Shown here piece by piece: positions 1-6,938 of a DNA stretch of 10,714 nucleotides (its first letter is position 1; every line of letters starts with the position of its first letter). The position numbers and the translations under genes were made by a program. Below the pieces are notes generated by a model. The model had not been told where the DNA came from, did not search any database, and saw only the letters and a program-made list of their open reading frames with translations. Origin of the DNA: Acidimicrobium sp. BACL17 MAG-120823-bin42 (GTDB taxonomy: Bacteria; Actinomycetota; Acidimicrobiia; Acidimicrobiales; Ilumatobacteraceae); the NCBI GenBank assembly GCA_001438985.1, contig LIAZ01000024.1, positions 1 to 10,714 on the forward strand, in the 5' to 3' direction.

Positions 1-480
1 GATCACATGCTTGAGCTCTTCGCCAAGCACGGTGGCTTTGACCTTACGGTCAGAGCGGTCGGCGATTTGGATATCGATCAGCACCACACCGTCGAAGATA
101 TTGGGATTGTGCTTGGTGAGTTGTTCAAAAAAGCATTGGGTAAAAAGGTTGGGATCAATCGCGCTGGATACTTCGTGTTGCCCATGGATGAAACTCTTGC
201 GGTTACCGCAATTGATTTAAGTGGCAGACCGGCGTTGGTGTACGCAGACCAAATCCGTGCACGAATGGTTGGTGACCTACAAGTCGAACTTATTCATGAC
301 TTCTTTGGTGCTTTTGCCAATAGCGCTGGAGCGAATGTGCATGTCAAGGTGATGTACGGACGGTCTAGCCATCACAAGATTGAGGCGATCTTTAAATGTT
401 TTGCCCGTGCACTTCGTTATGCGTGTTCAACGGACGTGCGTCTTAAAGATCAACTGCCCTCCACGAAGGGGCTGTTGTGA
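1..480 (+). CDS. hisB: Imidazoleglycerol-phosphate dehydratase HisB, 3' part (5' end outside window)
   Basis: This enzyme dehydrates imidazole-glycerol phosphate to imidazole-acetol phosphate, a late step of histidine synthesis, in the cytoplasm with bound Mn2+. The reading frame is open from base 1 and its first residues (DHMLE) already belong to the family's conserved FFDHML metal-site motif. The gene therefore starts upstream; the ATG at base 7 is an internal methionine. About 159 codons are present of the usual 195-200. Visible hallmarks, counted from base 1, are HHTVED at residues 28-33, PMDETLA around 61-67, DLSGRP around 72-77, the second metal motif HHKIEA near 124-129, and the typical C-terminus LPSTKGLL. 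There is no sign of a phosphatase domain, so this is the monofunctional form as far as can be seen. Its stop overlaps the hisH start by 4 bases. Identification is firm. Confidence 0.97.
   Translation, partial: DHMLELFAKHGGFDLTVRAVGDLDIDQHHTVEDIGIVLGELFKKALGKKVGINRAGYFVLPMDETLAVTAIDLSGRPALVYADQIRARMVGDLQVELIHDFFGAFANSAGANVHVKVMYGRSSHHKIEAIFKCFARALRYACSTDVRLKDQLPSTKGLL
466..471 (+). promoter_or_regulatory. Shine-Dalgarno site for hisH
   Basis: AAGGGG lies 5 bases before the GTG at 477, inside the end of hisB. It supports the GTG start of hisH, which is embedded in the hisB stop (GTGA). Confidence 0.55.
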
Positions 481-1076
481 TTGCACTTGTTGATTACGGT
501 GCCGGGAATCTGCAGTCTGTCGCGAATATTCTTCAGAAAATTGATGTCAAGTACAAGATCGCCACATTCGGTGAACAACTGAGTGATGCAGAAAAGATCA
601 TCTTTCCAGGAGTAGGCCATTTCGGCCATATGTGCACAGAAATTGACTCTCGAAAACTTCGTCAAGCGATGGTTTCGCAAATCACATTAGGCGTTCCGTT
701 TCTTGGGATCTGCTTGGGGATGCACTTGCTCTTTGACGGGAGCAGCGAATCACCTACCGATCACGGTCTCGGAGTATTCCCTGGCACGGTGAGGAAGTTT
801 TCGGGCGGTGAGCGAATTCCGCATATGGGATGGAATTCATTCGAGCTCACGCAGAGTTCGAAAATTTTGGCGCAGGATATGAACGGATCGCATGGATATT
901 TTGCTCATAGTTACTTCTGTCCTGTGATCAGTAAAACGGTTGCACTCACCGAACATGGTGAACCGTTTTCGGCAGTGGTCGAACAAGAAAACATTTTCGG
1001 AGTGCAATTTCATCCTGAAAAGTCTGCTGACGTTGGCGAGCGCATCATTCGTGCGTTTGTAGATTTGCGATGCTGA
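477..1076 (+). CDS. hisH: Imidazole glycerol phosphate synthase, glutaminase subunit HisH
   Basis: HisH is the class I glutamine amidotransferase half of imidazole-glycerol-phosphate synthase. It hydrolyses glutamine and passes ammonia to HisF. The 199-residue length is normal. It opens with the family's MIALVDYGAGN, has the oxyanion-strand motif PGVG (residues 44-47), and carries the nucleophile elbow GICLGM with Cys79. The catalytic pair is in FHPEKS near residue 178 (His179, Glu181). PHMGWN near residue 115 is also typical. PGVG is followed by His rather than the more usual Ala, a minor variation. The start is GTG, overlapping the hisB stop by 4 bases and served by AAGGGG just upstream. 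The end overlaps hisF by 7 bases, so the two subunits of the enzyme are translationally linked. Identification is firm. Confidence 0.97.
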   Translation: MIALVDYGAGNLQSVANILQKIDVKYKIATFGEQLSDAEKIIFPGVGHFGHMCTEIDSRKLRQAMVSQITLGVPFLGICLGMHLLFDGSSESPTDHGLGVFPGTVRKFSGGERIPHMGWNSFELTQSSKILAQDMNGSHGYFAHSYFCPVISKTVALTEHGEPFSAVVEQENIFGVQFHPEKSADVGERIIRAFVDLRC

Positions 1077-1819
1077 CGAAGCGGATTATTCCCTGCCTGG
1101 ATGTTTCCGGCGGTCGGGTAGTGAAGGGGGTCAATTTTGTTGCCCTTCGTGATGCAGGCGACCCAGTGGAACTCGCAGCGCGATACAACGAGGAAGGCGC
1201 TGATGAATTGGTATTTTTGGATGTATCGGCAACACTCGAAAACCGGTCGACACTCATTGATGTTGTAACAAGAACTGCGCGGGCAGTGTTCATACCGCTC
1301 ACAGTTGGAGGTGGAATTCGGTCGGTAGATGACGCCAGAAAGGTAATCCGTGCTGGCGCAGACAAAGTAAGTATCAACAGTGCCGCAGTTGACAAGCCTG
1401 AGCTGATTCGAGAGTTGAGCGATGAATTCGGTTCTCAGGCGGTCGTGCTTGCAATTGATGCTCGGAGAGATGCTGGAGTATGGCGGGTATTCACCCACGG
1501 AGGCAAAAAGGCAACGCCAATCCACGCTGTTGAATGGGCGCAGCAAGCCGAGCAACTTGGGGTAGGTGAAATTTTGCTCACGTCGATGGACACGGATGGA
1601 GTGAAGACTGGTTTTGATACTGCTCTCACATCTGCGGTTCGCGACGCTGTGCGAGTGCCGGTGATCGCATCAGGTGGTGCTGGCACTGCGCAACACTTTG
1701 CAGATGTTTTGCACGACGCTGATGCTGCACTTGCGGCTTCAGTATTTCACTTTGGTGAACTATCAATTGCCCAAGTAAAAGCGGCAGTGGCTACTGCGGG
1801 ACTCCAGGTTCGTCAATGA
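1070..1819 (+). CDS. hisF: Imidazole glycerol phosphate synthase, cyclase subunit HisF
   Basis: HisF is the (beta/alpha)8-barrel half of imidazole-glycerol-phosphate synthase. It uses ammonia from HisH to turn PRFAR into imidazole-glycerol phosphate and AICAR. The length, 249 residues, is standard. The catalytic aspartates are Asp11 (PCLDVSGGRVVKGVNF) and Asp130 (LAIDARR). The phosphate-binding motifs PLTVGGGIRS (76-85) and VIASGGAG (198-205) are intact, as is TSMDTDG (171-177). Arg5 and Lys19, which line the ammonia gate region in the family, are present. No clear ribosome site precedes the ATG, which lies 4 bases before the hisH stop codon, so translation probably depends on ribosomes finishing hisH. 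The gene ends in an ATGA overlap with hisA. F before A is the reverse of the common H-A-F order. Confidence 0.97.
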   Translation: MLTKRIIPCLDVSGGRVVKGVNFVALRDAGDPVELAARYNEEGADELVFLDVSATLENRSTLIDVVTRTARAVFIPLTVGGGIRSVDDARKVIRAGADKVSINSAAVDKPELIRELSDEFGSQAVVLAIDARRDAGVWRVFTHGGKKATPIHAVEWAQQAEQLGVGEILLTSMDTDGVKTGFDTALTSAVRDAVRVPVIASGGAGTAQHFADVLHDADAALAASVFHFGELSIAQVKAAVATAGLQVRQ

Positions 1820-2514
1820 GTATCCGAAGATCAATTGTCGTACCGTGCATTGATATTCAGGATGGACAGGTAGTGCAACTTGTGCAGGGGCGTGAGCGTG
1901 CACTCGTTGGGCCTGATCCTCTCGAAATGCTTGAGTTGTTTGCGGGTTTTCCTGAGATTCAAATCATTGATCTTGATGCCGCCATGGGAGTGGGTGAAAA
2001 TTTCGAAATTATTGAGATGCTCGCATCGAAAGCAACGTGTCGTGTTGGCGGAGGAGTACGTAGTGCTCAGCGTGCGCGACAGCTGATTGATTTAGGGGCT
2101 CATCGCGTCATTGTCGGTACGGCTGCCTTCACCGATGCTTTTGATGGCATTGTTCAAGAGGTTTCGTCAAGAAACATTCTGGTTGCGCTTGACTCTAAGG
2201 CGGGCAAAGTGGTCGTCGACGGTTGGAATACCATGCTGCACACCACAGCGATTGAAGCGGTAAGTGGGTTTACTGAAATGTGTAGTGGTTTTTTATGCAC
2301 CTATGTAGACAAGGAAGGAATGATGCAAGGCACTGACTTGGAGTGGTTCGCTCAATTGCGAAGCGCAACATCGCTATCAATTACGGCGGCGGGAGGTATT
2401 ACAACTCTTGATGATGTGCGGTCATTGTTGGCAATGAATATTGACGCCGCGATTGGCATGGCGGTGTACACGGGTTCACTTAGTCTTGATGACCTTGTGA
2501 TGTTGATGCAGTAA
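1816..2514 (+). CDS. hisA: HisA, ProFAR isomerase of a divergent subtype
   Basis: HisA isomerises ProFAR to PRFAR, the substrate of HisF. The 232-residue barrel is slightly shorter than the usual 240-245. Support: N-terminal catalytic Asp13 (PCIDIQDG), IDLDAAMG (51-58), phosphate loops VGGGVRS (77-83) and AAGGIT (191-196), ALDSKAGKVVVDGW (124-137) with Asp126, Thr162, and the position directly after hisF. Two positions differ from E. coli-type HisA and actinobacterial PriA: the arginine of the VRLxQG motif is Gln21 (VVQLVQG), and the aspartate of the KDG loop, the general acid in HisA/PriA enzymes, is Glu167 (VDKEG). The end is GMAVYTG instead of GKALYxG. From memory, such VQLVQG and MQGT-type sequences occur as a HisA subgroup in Acidobacteria, so this is probably functional. 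It shares 4 bases with hisF. No hisI follows. Confidence 0.9.
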   Translation: MSIRRSIVVPCIDIQDGQVVQLVQGRERALVGPDPLEMLELFAGFPEIQIIDLDAAMGVGENFEIIEMLASKATCRVGGGVRSAQRARQLIDLGAHRVIVGTAAFTDAFDGIVQEVSSRNILVALDSKAGKVVVDGWNTMLHTTAIEAVSGFTEMCSGFLCTYVDKEGMMQGTDLEWFAQLRSATSLSITAAGGITTLDDVRSLLAMNIDAAIGMAVYTGSLSLDDLVMLMQ

Positions 2515-2526
2515 TAGACTGCAGGC

Positions 2527-2886
2527 ATGACAATTTCATTTCGCGCACTAGAAATTCCCGCATCCGAACTTGCTGAAAAGCCACTAGGCCAGCCATCTGC
2601 TGAACCATTGACTGGTGAAATTATGACGCGTGCTCAGGTGTTTCTCGACAATGAAACCGTTACATCGGGAACATGGGAATGCGAGCCAGGGGCTTCGCGT
2701 TGGGAATTCACCACACGCGGTGAAGTGATTTATGTAATTAAGGGCAGTATGACCGTGCACGAAGACGGTGGCGAGCCTGTCGTGCTCACAGTTGGTTCAA
2801 GTTGCATCTTCCCAATTGGTTGGAAGGGTGTGTGGACCGTTCACGAAACACTGCGCAAAGTGTTTGTGGTCTATCGCACCGCGTAA
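2527..2886 (+). CDS. Small cupin-domain protein (cupin_3/DUF861-like), substrate unknown
   Basis: This 119-residue protein is a single cupin beta-barrel with no signal peptide or membrane segment. The core at residues 47-117 matches the cupin_3 pattern by eye: GTWECEPG, then GEVIYVIKGSMTV, an acidic turn (HEDGGEP), FPIGWKGVW and VHETLRKVFVVYR. Proteins of this family include ureidoglycine aminohydrolase-like and EutQ-like members, but many small ones are uncharacterised and the exact reaction cannot be read here. The turn usually written GD before the last motif is GS (90-91). The classic two-histidine metal set of cupins is not evident, so a metal site is uncertain. It starts 12 bases after hisA and is probably co-transcribed with the his genes; the ribosome site is weak. 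It ends 9 bases from the stop of the convergent aminotransferase. Confidence 0.85.
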   Translation: MTISFRALEIPASELAEKPLGQPSAEPLTGEIMTRAQVFLDNETVTSGTWECEPGASRWEFTTRGEVIYVIKGSMTVHEDGGEPVVLTVGSSCIFPIGWKGVWTVHETLRKVFVVYRTA

Positions 2887-2889
2887 TCC

Positions 2890-2910
2890 GTTGCGTTAAC
2901 GATTAGCAAC
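2890..2910. terminator. Small imperfect hairpin in the convergent gene junction (possible weak bidirectional terminator)
   Basis: GTTGC (2890-2894) pairs with GCAAC (2906-2910). Inside, after a two-base bulge, TAA pairs with TTA around a CGA loop. It sits exactly where the cupin and aminotransferase genes meet and includes the aminotransferase stop. There is no T-run on either side, so it does not qualify as a standard intrinsic terminator. It may be chance. Confidence 0.2.
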
Positions 2911-4092
2911 TACGGCTTCAGCCGCCGCACGAATTCGGGTTCCAGCTTCACGTAGCACGGATGCATCATTGGTCAGTGACAGGCGAATATGTCCCGCTCC
3001 ACCATTGCCAAAGCTTTCACCTGGCATCACCACGATGTTGTGCTCATTGATCAACTTCCACGCAAACTCTTCGCCAGACATTTTCGTTTCACGAATATCC
3101 ACCATGATGAACATGCCGCCCTCGGGCATGCGTGCTTTGGCTGCAGTTGAGCCGTCAAAGGCGCTAACCAGTTGATGTGCGCGATCTCGAAACGCTGCGC
3201 TGAGTCGCTCGACTTCGGGGTGTCGTTGCGATAAGGCGACAGCCAACGCATCTTCGATGAATGGCTGGGAGCCAAACAGCATCGCTTCAGCAACGAGCAC
3301 GAGTCGTGGGGTGACCTCGAGTGGTGCGGCGATCCAGCCTGCACGAAAGCCAGGAAGAGCATGTGACTTTGAAATGGACGACACGGCAAGTGTGCGATGA
3401 CGAAGTTGCGGGCGATCAAATGGTGAGCAAAATGGTGCACCGTAGGTGAGGTCTGCGTACACCTCGTCGGCAACAATCCATAAATCGTGGCGTTCGCACA
3501 CTTCGCCGATTTCGTCAATTTCGTTTTGCGATAGCACCGCACCAGTTGGGTTGCTCGGTGTGTTCAGTAACAGCACTCGTGATCGTGGGGTGATTGCCGC
3601 TTCAATCTGCTTGGCAGTCACGTGGAAGCCATCTTCGGGAAGCGTTGGAACAGAAACAAATGTTGCGCCCGATGCTGCGACGAGGCCTTCGTAGGTGGCG
3701 TAATACGGATCTGGCACCAACACTTCGTCCCCGGTTTGCACGAGTGTCATCAACACCGTGCACAACCCGTTCTGTGTTCCCGCCGTGTACACAATCTGAT
3801 CAGGTGAAACGTCTTGGCCTGATCTGCGCGACAGATGGCTGGCGATTGCGTCTAGTGCCACTTGTTCGCCCTGGCCGGCCGCGTACTTCAATCGTCCTCC
3901 GCGCATCGAAGCAACAGCCTGATCGAGCACGCTCGCTGGTGGCGGTAAATCGGGTTCACCAATGGAGAGAAAAGTCACATGACGTCCTGCGGAAGCACGA
4001 GCGAGGCCTTCAACGTGTACCGCCCATTTGGCTGCACCAAGCCCAGATAGCCGATCAGACATTGGTGCAAATCGTGTTGGCGTTGGTTTCAC
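2896..4092 (-). CDS. PLP-dependent aminotransferase, class I/II (fold type I), substrate not resolved
   Basis: This is a cytoplasmic aminotransferase of the aspartate aminotransferase superfamily, 398 residues, a normal length. Motifs in order: IGEPDLP (44-50), Y70 and the glycine-rich AAGQGE turn, DPYYATY (128-134), NTPSNPTGA with Asn181, ADEVYADL with Asp209 and Tyr212, the PLP lysine Lys242 in SSISKSHALPGFRAGW, GGMFIM (325-330), and the carboxylate-binding Arg370 in GHIRLSLT. All residues needed for PLP chemistry are present. The subfamily resembles aspartate, alanine or aromatic-type enzymes; the amino donor cannot be read safely, and a HisC role is possible only by proximity. The start is GTG at 4092; an ATG at 4062 (residue 11) is an alternative. 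Neither has a good ribosome site. The gene is on the opposite strand to both neighbouring operons. Confidence 0.92.
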   Translation of the reverse strand: MKPTPTRFAPMSDRLSGLGAAKWAVHVEGLARASAGRHVTFLSIGEPDLPPPASVLDQAVASMRGGRLKYAAGQGEQVALDAIASHLSRRSGQDVSPDQIVYTAGTQNGLCTVLMTLVQTGDEVLVPDPYYATYEGLVAASGATFVSVPTLPEDGFHVTAKQIEAAITPRSRVLLLNTPSNPTGAVLSQNEIDEIGEVCERHDLWIVADEVYADLTYGAPFCSPFDRPQLRHRTLAVSSISKSHALPGFRAGWIAAPLEVTPRLVLVAEAMLFGSQPFIEDALAVALSQRHPEVERLSAAFRDRAHQLVSAFDGSTAAKARMPEGGMFIMVDIRETKMSGEEFAWKLINEHNIVVMPGESFGNGGAGHIRLSLTNDASVLREAGTRIRAAAEAVVANR

Positions 4093-4155
4093 ACCTAGAA
4101 ACTATCTGCCAAAGTTTCGGCAAAATTGACCCACTACTGATAATTTTGTGGCGCC
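4093..4155. promoter_or_regulatory. Divergent control region between the aminotransferase and the mrp operon
   Basis: These 63 bases must carry the promoter of the aminotransferase (leftward) and probably that of the mrp operon (rightward). Rightward, GATAAT/TAATTT at 4139-4146 is a plausible -10 box ending about 10 bases before the mrpA ATG, which would give a nearly leaderless transcript. This fits the absence of a Shine-Dalgarno site there. No convincing -35 box is seen. Leftward, ACTATC at 4101-4106 (GATAGT on the - strand) is a weak -10 candidate close to the GTG start. Position alone makes a promoter likely; the individual boxes are tentative. Confidence 0.45.
4107..4122. promoter_or_regulatory. 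Imperfect 16-bp palindrome, possible operator
   Basis: TGCCAAAGTTTCGGCA reads as an inverted repeat with TGCC/GGCA outer arms and AA/TT inner pairs, one mismatch per half and a G-T centre. It lies in the middle of the short divergent region, between the two candidate -10 boxes, where a regulator could act on both directions. No regulator gene is present in the window, and a 16-base imperfect repeat can arise by chance. Confidence 0.3.
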
Positions 4156-6483
4156 ATGGTGTTCTTCGCAGCGGTTGTCGCTCATTTTGCCGTCGCTGTA
4201 CTCGCACTCATCGGGCTTCGTCGTCGGCCAGTTATTGCTGCATGCGCTGGCCTCGTGGTGCTTGCTGGCACCGCATTAGTAGTTGCCACTCAGGCAATTG
4301 GGGCCACATCTGCTCCGCGCAAAACCATCGAGTGGTTGCCGCTCTTGGGTTTCAACTTCACGTTTCAGGTTGACGGCTTTGCAGTAGTCATGGCGTTGTT
4401 GGTCAGCCTGCTTGGCTTTGGCGTGCTTGCTTTTTCGATTGCATATTTCGAACACGATGCAACATTTACGCGTTTTGTTGGTCTGTTCATGGCCTTCGCG
4501 GGGTCAATGACCGGCCTCGTACTTGCTGAAGATCTGTTCACCATGTTCATTTTTTGGGAGCTCACTTCGGTGTGGTCGTTTTTGCTGATTGGACTGCACG
4601 ATAAATCGGAAGTGGCCCGCCGTTCTGCTGTGCGCGCACTGCTCACGACTGGCGCCGGTGGATTGTGCATGTTGGTGGGCATCGGCCTATTACAGAACCA
4701 ATTTGACACAACATCGTTCGCTCAACTTCGCGACCTTGCTCCAACGGGAACGATGGCGAGTGTTGCGGCGTCATTGCTGTTGCTTGGTGCGTTCACTAAG
4801 TCTGCGCAGTTCCCGTTTCATTTTTGGCTCCCTGGTGCAATGGCAGCGCCAACACCCGTCAGCGCGTATTTGCATTCTGCAACCATGGTTAAAGCGGGCA
4901 TCGTGTTGTTGGCGCGAACAGCCCCCATCTTTGGCGATACCGGTGTATGGCGTTGGTGGGTAGTTCTTGCAGGTGTTATCACCATGTTGATTGGTGGCTG
5001 GCGCGCGTTGCGCGAAACAGACGCCAAGTTGGTGCTTGCTCACAGCACGGTGTCACAACTGGGTTTGCTGACGGTGTTGTTTGGCATTGGTTCCCCATAT
5101 GCCACCTATGCAGGAGTGGCTCACCTCGTTGCCCATGCCATCTTTAAGGCCGGCTTGTTCTTGGGTGTTGGAGTGATTGATCACGAGCTTGGTACTCGAG
5201 ATGTTTCCAAGATCGGTGCGGCTCGACGTGCAGTTCCAGTCTCGGTTGTTGCGATTGGTGCATGTTTGTTGTCGATGGCTGGAATCATTCCGCTGTTTGG
5301 TTTTGCGACAAAAGAAAAGGCGCTTGTTGCATTACTCGATGCCGAGTTTGGCTTGGTTGGCTCGATTGCATTGTGGGGAATAGTTGCAGGGTCGGTCTTG
5401 TCGGTTGCATACAGCGTGCGACTACTGCACGCGCTAGTGCGTACACCCAACGATTCGGCCAGTCATGATCAGCATCATGCACATCATGAGGCATCTGTCC
5501 TCATGCGCAGCACGCTTGCTGCACCTGTTGTGGTTGCCGCAGTCGTATCGCTCGGTTTTGGTTTTGCCGCATCAACGGTTGGATCATGGCTGGTATCGCC
5601 GTCTTCGGCCCTCGATGTAAAGGCCGTGTCGAAACTTGCATTGTGGCCTGGCATCAATGACGCGTTATTGATTTCTTTTGTAGTGATCGCAATTGGTGCG
5701 GTCATTGGCTGGAAGGCACCACTTGAAAGTAAGTTGGCGCAGCAGCCACGAGGCGAACGAGTCTTTGATGTTGTCTATGACTCGACAATCGCTGGAGCAA
5801 AACGCATCACGGCGGTAATCCAACCAGGCTCCTTGCCGATCTATGTCGGTATCACGTTGCTACTCGTTTCAATCGCTCCAATATCTGCGGCATTTGTAGA
5901 TGGTTTCGGTTCGCTTTCTGGACTCACATCAGGGACAGCCCTAGAAGCGTCTGTGAGCATCATTGCAATTGTCATGGCTATTGGTGTTGCTGTTTTGCAG
6001 TCACGCTTTACAGGAGCAATGTTTTTGGGCGGTGTTGGCTATGCGATTGCAGCGTTATTCGCATTGCGTGGTGCACCAGACTTAGCGGTCACGCAACTAT
6101 TGGTGGAAACGCTCACCATCGTGGTGTTTTTGCTGGCGCTTCGGGCAATGACACGCATAACAACGAGACCAGTTTCGCGGTTTCCTCAGATCACACGGAT
6201 GTTTATTGCAGCAACTGTCGGTATCGCCATACCGCTGTTAGCACTTGCCGCGCGTGATGCTCGCACTGCACCATCAGCATCGCAAGATTATTTCGCACGC
6301 TCGGTTGACGAAGCGGGTGGTCGCAACGTGGTCAATGTGATCCTTGTCGACTTCCGTGGGTTTGACACGATGGGTGAGATCGTTGTGTTGGCAATTGCCG
6401 CGTTAGGTGTTGCCAATCTTGTGCGTGCCGCTGAGCAACATCGCCGAGCTGCTATTTCTGTGAAGGAAGTGGCGGGATCATGA
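4156..6483 (+). CDS. mrpA: Na+/H+ antiporter subunit MrpA (MnhA)
   Basis: MrpA is the largest subunit of the Mrp antiporter complex in the cytoplasmic membrane. It is related to NuoL of complex I. The 775 residues match family length and are very hydrophobic throughout. The N-terminal two thirds carry the antiporter module: FWELTS with Glu135, FTKSAQFPFHFWLPGAMAAP with Lys215, AYLHSATMVKAG (His240, Lys246), LVLAHST with Lys291, HLVAHAIFKAGLF (Lys331) and FATKEKAL (Lys386). The C-terminal part has the MrpA-specific DUF4040-like stretch with GAPDLAVTQLLVETLT (639-654, Glu651) and the MbhE-like end NVILVDFRGFDTMGE (727-741). A soluble loop at 437-444 holds five histidines. The ATG lacks a Shine-Dalgarno site and follows a candidate -10 box closely. 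It ends in an ATGA overlap with mrpB. The unfused A-then-B layout is the usual seven-gene mrp type. Confidence 0.96.
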   Translation: MVFFAAVVAHFAVAVLALIGLRRRPVIAACAGLVVLAGTALVVATQAIGATSAPRKTIEWLPLLGFNFTFQVDGFAVVMALLVSLLGFGVLAFSIAYFEHDATFTRFVGLFMAFAGSMTGLVLAEDLFTMFIFWELTSVWSFLLIGLHDKSEVARRSAVRALLTTGAGGLCMLVGIGLLQNQFDTTSFAQLRDLAPTGTMASVAASLLLLGAFTKSAQFPFHFWLPGAMAAPTPVSAYLHSATMVKAGIVLLARTAPIFGDTGVWRWWVVLAGVITMLIGGWRALRETDAKLVLAHSTVSQLGLLTVLFGIGSPYATYAGVAHLVAHAIFKAGLFLGVGVIDHELGTRDVSKIGAARRAVPVSVVAIGACLLSMAGIIPLFGFATKEKALVALLDAEFGLVGSIALWGIVAGSVLSVAYSVRLLHALVRTPNDSASHDQHHAHHEASVLMRSTLAAPVVVAAVVSLGFGFAASTVGSWLVSPSSALDVKAVSKLALWPGINDALLISFVVIAIGAVIGWKAPLESKLAQQPRGERVFDVVYDSTIAGAKRITAVIQPGSLPIYVGITLLLVSIAPISAAFVDGFGSLSGLTSGTALEASVSIIAIVMAIGVAVLQSRFTGAMFLGGVGYAIAALFALRGAPDLAVTQLLVETLTIVVFLLALRAMTRITTRPVSRFPQITRMFIAATVGIAIPLLALAARDARTAPSASQDYFARSVDEAGGRNVVNVILVDFRGFDTMGEIVVLAIAALGVANLVRAAEQHRRAAISVKEVAGS

Positions 6484-6938
6484 TCAAATCTAAGATTTTG
6501 GAAGAACTGATAGATCGTTGGCTCACCAAAGTGGGAACTCTCGTTGCCATCTTTATAACGTTTCGTGGTCATAATGCGCCTGGGGGAGGTTTTGCCGGTG
6601 GCTTGATTCTGGGTGCAGTGTTTGTGCTGCAGTACCTTGCGGGTCAGCAGCCAACAATTCGCCGCAAACCAATCCTTAATCCTGAACGGCTGTTGGGCTT
6701 CGGATTGTTGCTGGCACTTGTAACTACTGCGGCACCATTATTTGTTGGCGGAGCACCACTGGAGTCATACATCTGGTCAATTACCTTGCCTCAGATTGGC
6801 AAAGTGAAAATCGTGTCATCCACCTTTTTTGATTTTGGTGTGTTCTTCGTGGTCGTCGCGGTTGTGTTGCTGGTGCTTACATTCCTGGGCACTCGTGGAG
6901 GGGCAATATCCCATGAGCCAACGGACGGTGTTGGATGA
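6480..6938 (+). CDS. mrpB: Na+/H+ antiporter subunit MrpB (MnhB)
   Basis: MrpB is a small integral membrane subunit required for assembly and activity of the Mrp complex. The 152 residues contain the MnhB domain: an amphipathic start, the signature FRGHNAPGGGFAGGLILG (residues 28-45), a helix at about 71-90, and STFFDFGVFFVVVAVVLL (114-131), equivalent to the conserved FD-GV segment of the family. About four membrane helices are expected. A good ribosome site, AAGGAAG at 6463-6469, lies 10 bases before the ATG inside the end of mrpA. Start and stop each share 4 bases (ATGA) with the neighbouring genes. Identification is firm from motif and position. Confidence 0.95.
   Translation: MIKSKILEELIDRWLTKVGTLVAIFITFRGHNAPGGGFAGGLILGAVFVLQYLAGQQPTIRRKPILNPERLLGFGLLLALVTTAAPLFVGGAPLESYIWSITLPQIGKVKIVSSTFFDFGVFFVVVAVVLLVLTFLGTRGGAISHEPTDGVG

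Noticed and set aside
1010..1555. A 181-codon - strand open frame across the hisH/hisF boundary
   Set aside because: It is antisense to two well-conserved genes and has no motif or plausible composition.
1816..2514. The isomerase as actinobacterial bifunctional PriA
   Set aside because: Key PriA positions (Arg in VRLxQG, Asp in KDG) are changed and the signature stretches differ, so HisA of another subtype is the better call.
2896..4092. Naming the aminotransferase hisC because a his operon is adjacent
   Set aside because: It is on the opposite strand in its own unit, and its motifs (GEPDLP, SSISKSHALPGFRAGW) look more like the aspartate/alanine-type group. Proximity alone does not establish function.
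3594..4373. A 259-codon + strand open frame opposite the aminotransferase and running into mrpA
   Set aside because: Its product is rich in Arg, Cys and Ser with no recognisable motif. It is antisense to a clear aminotransferase and overlaps the mrpA frame, so it is a shadow of real coding sequence.
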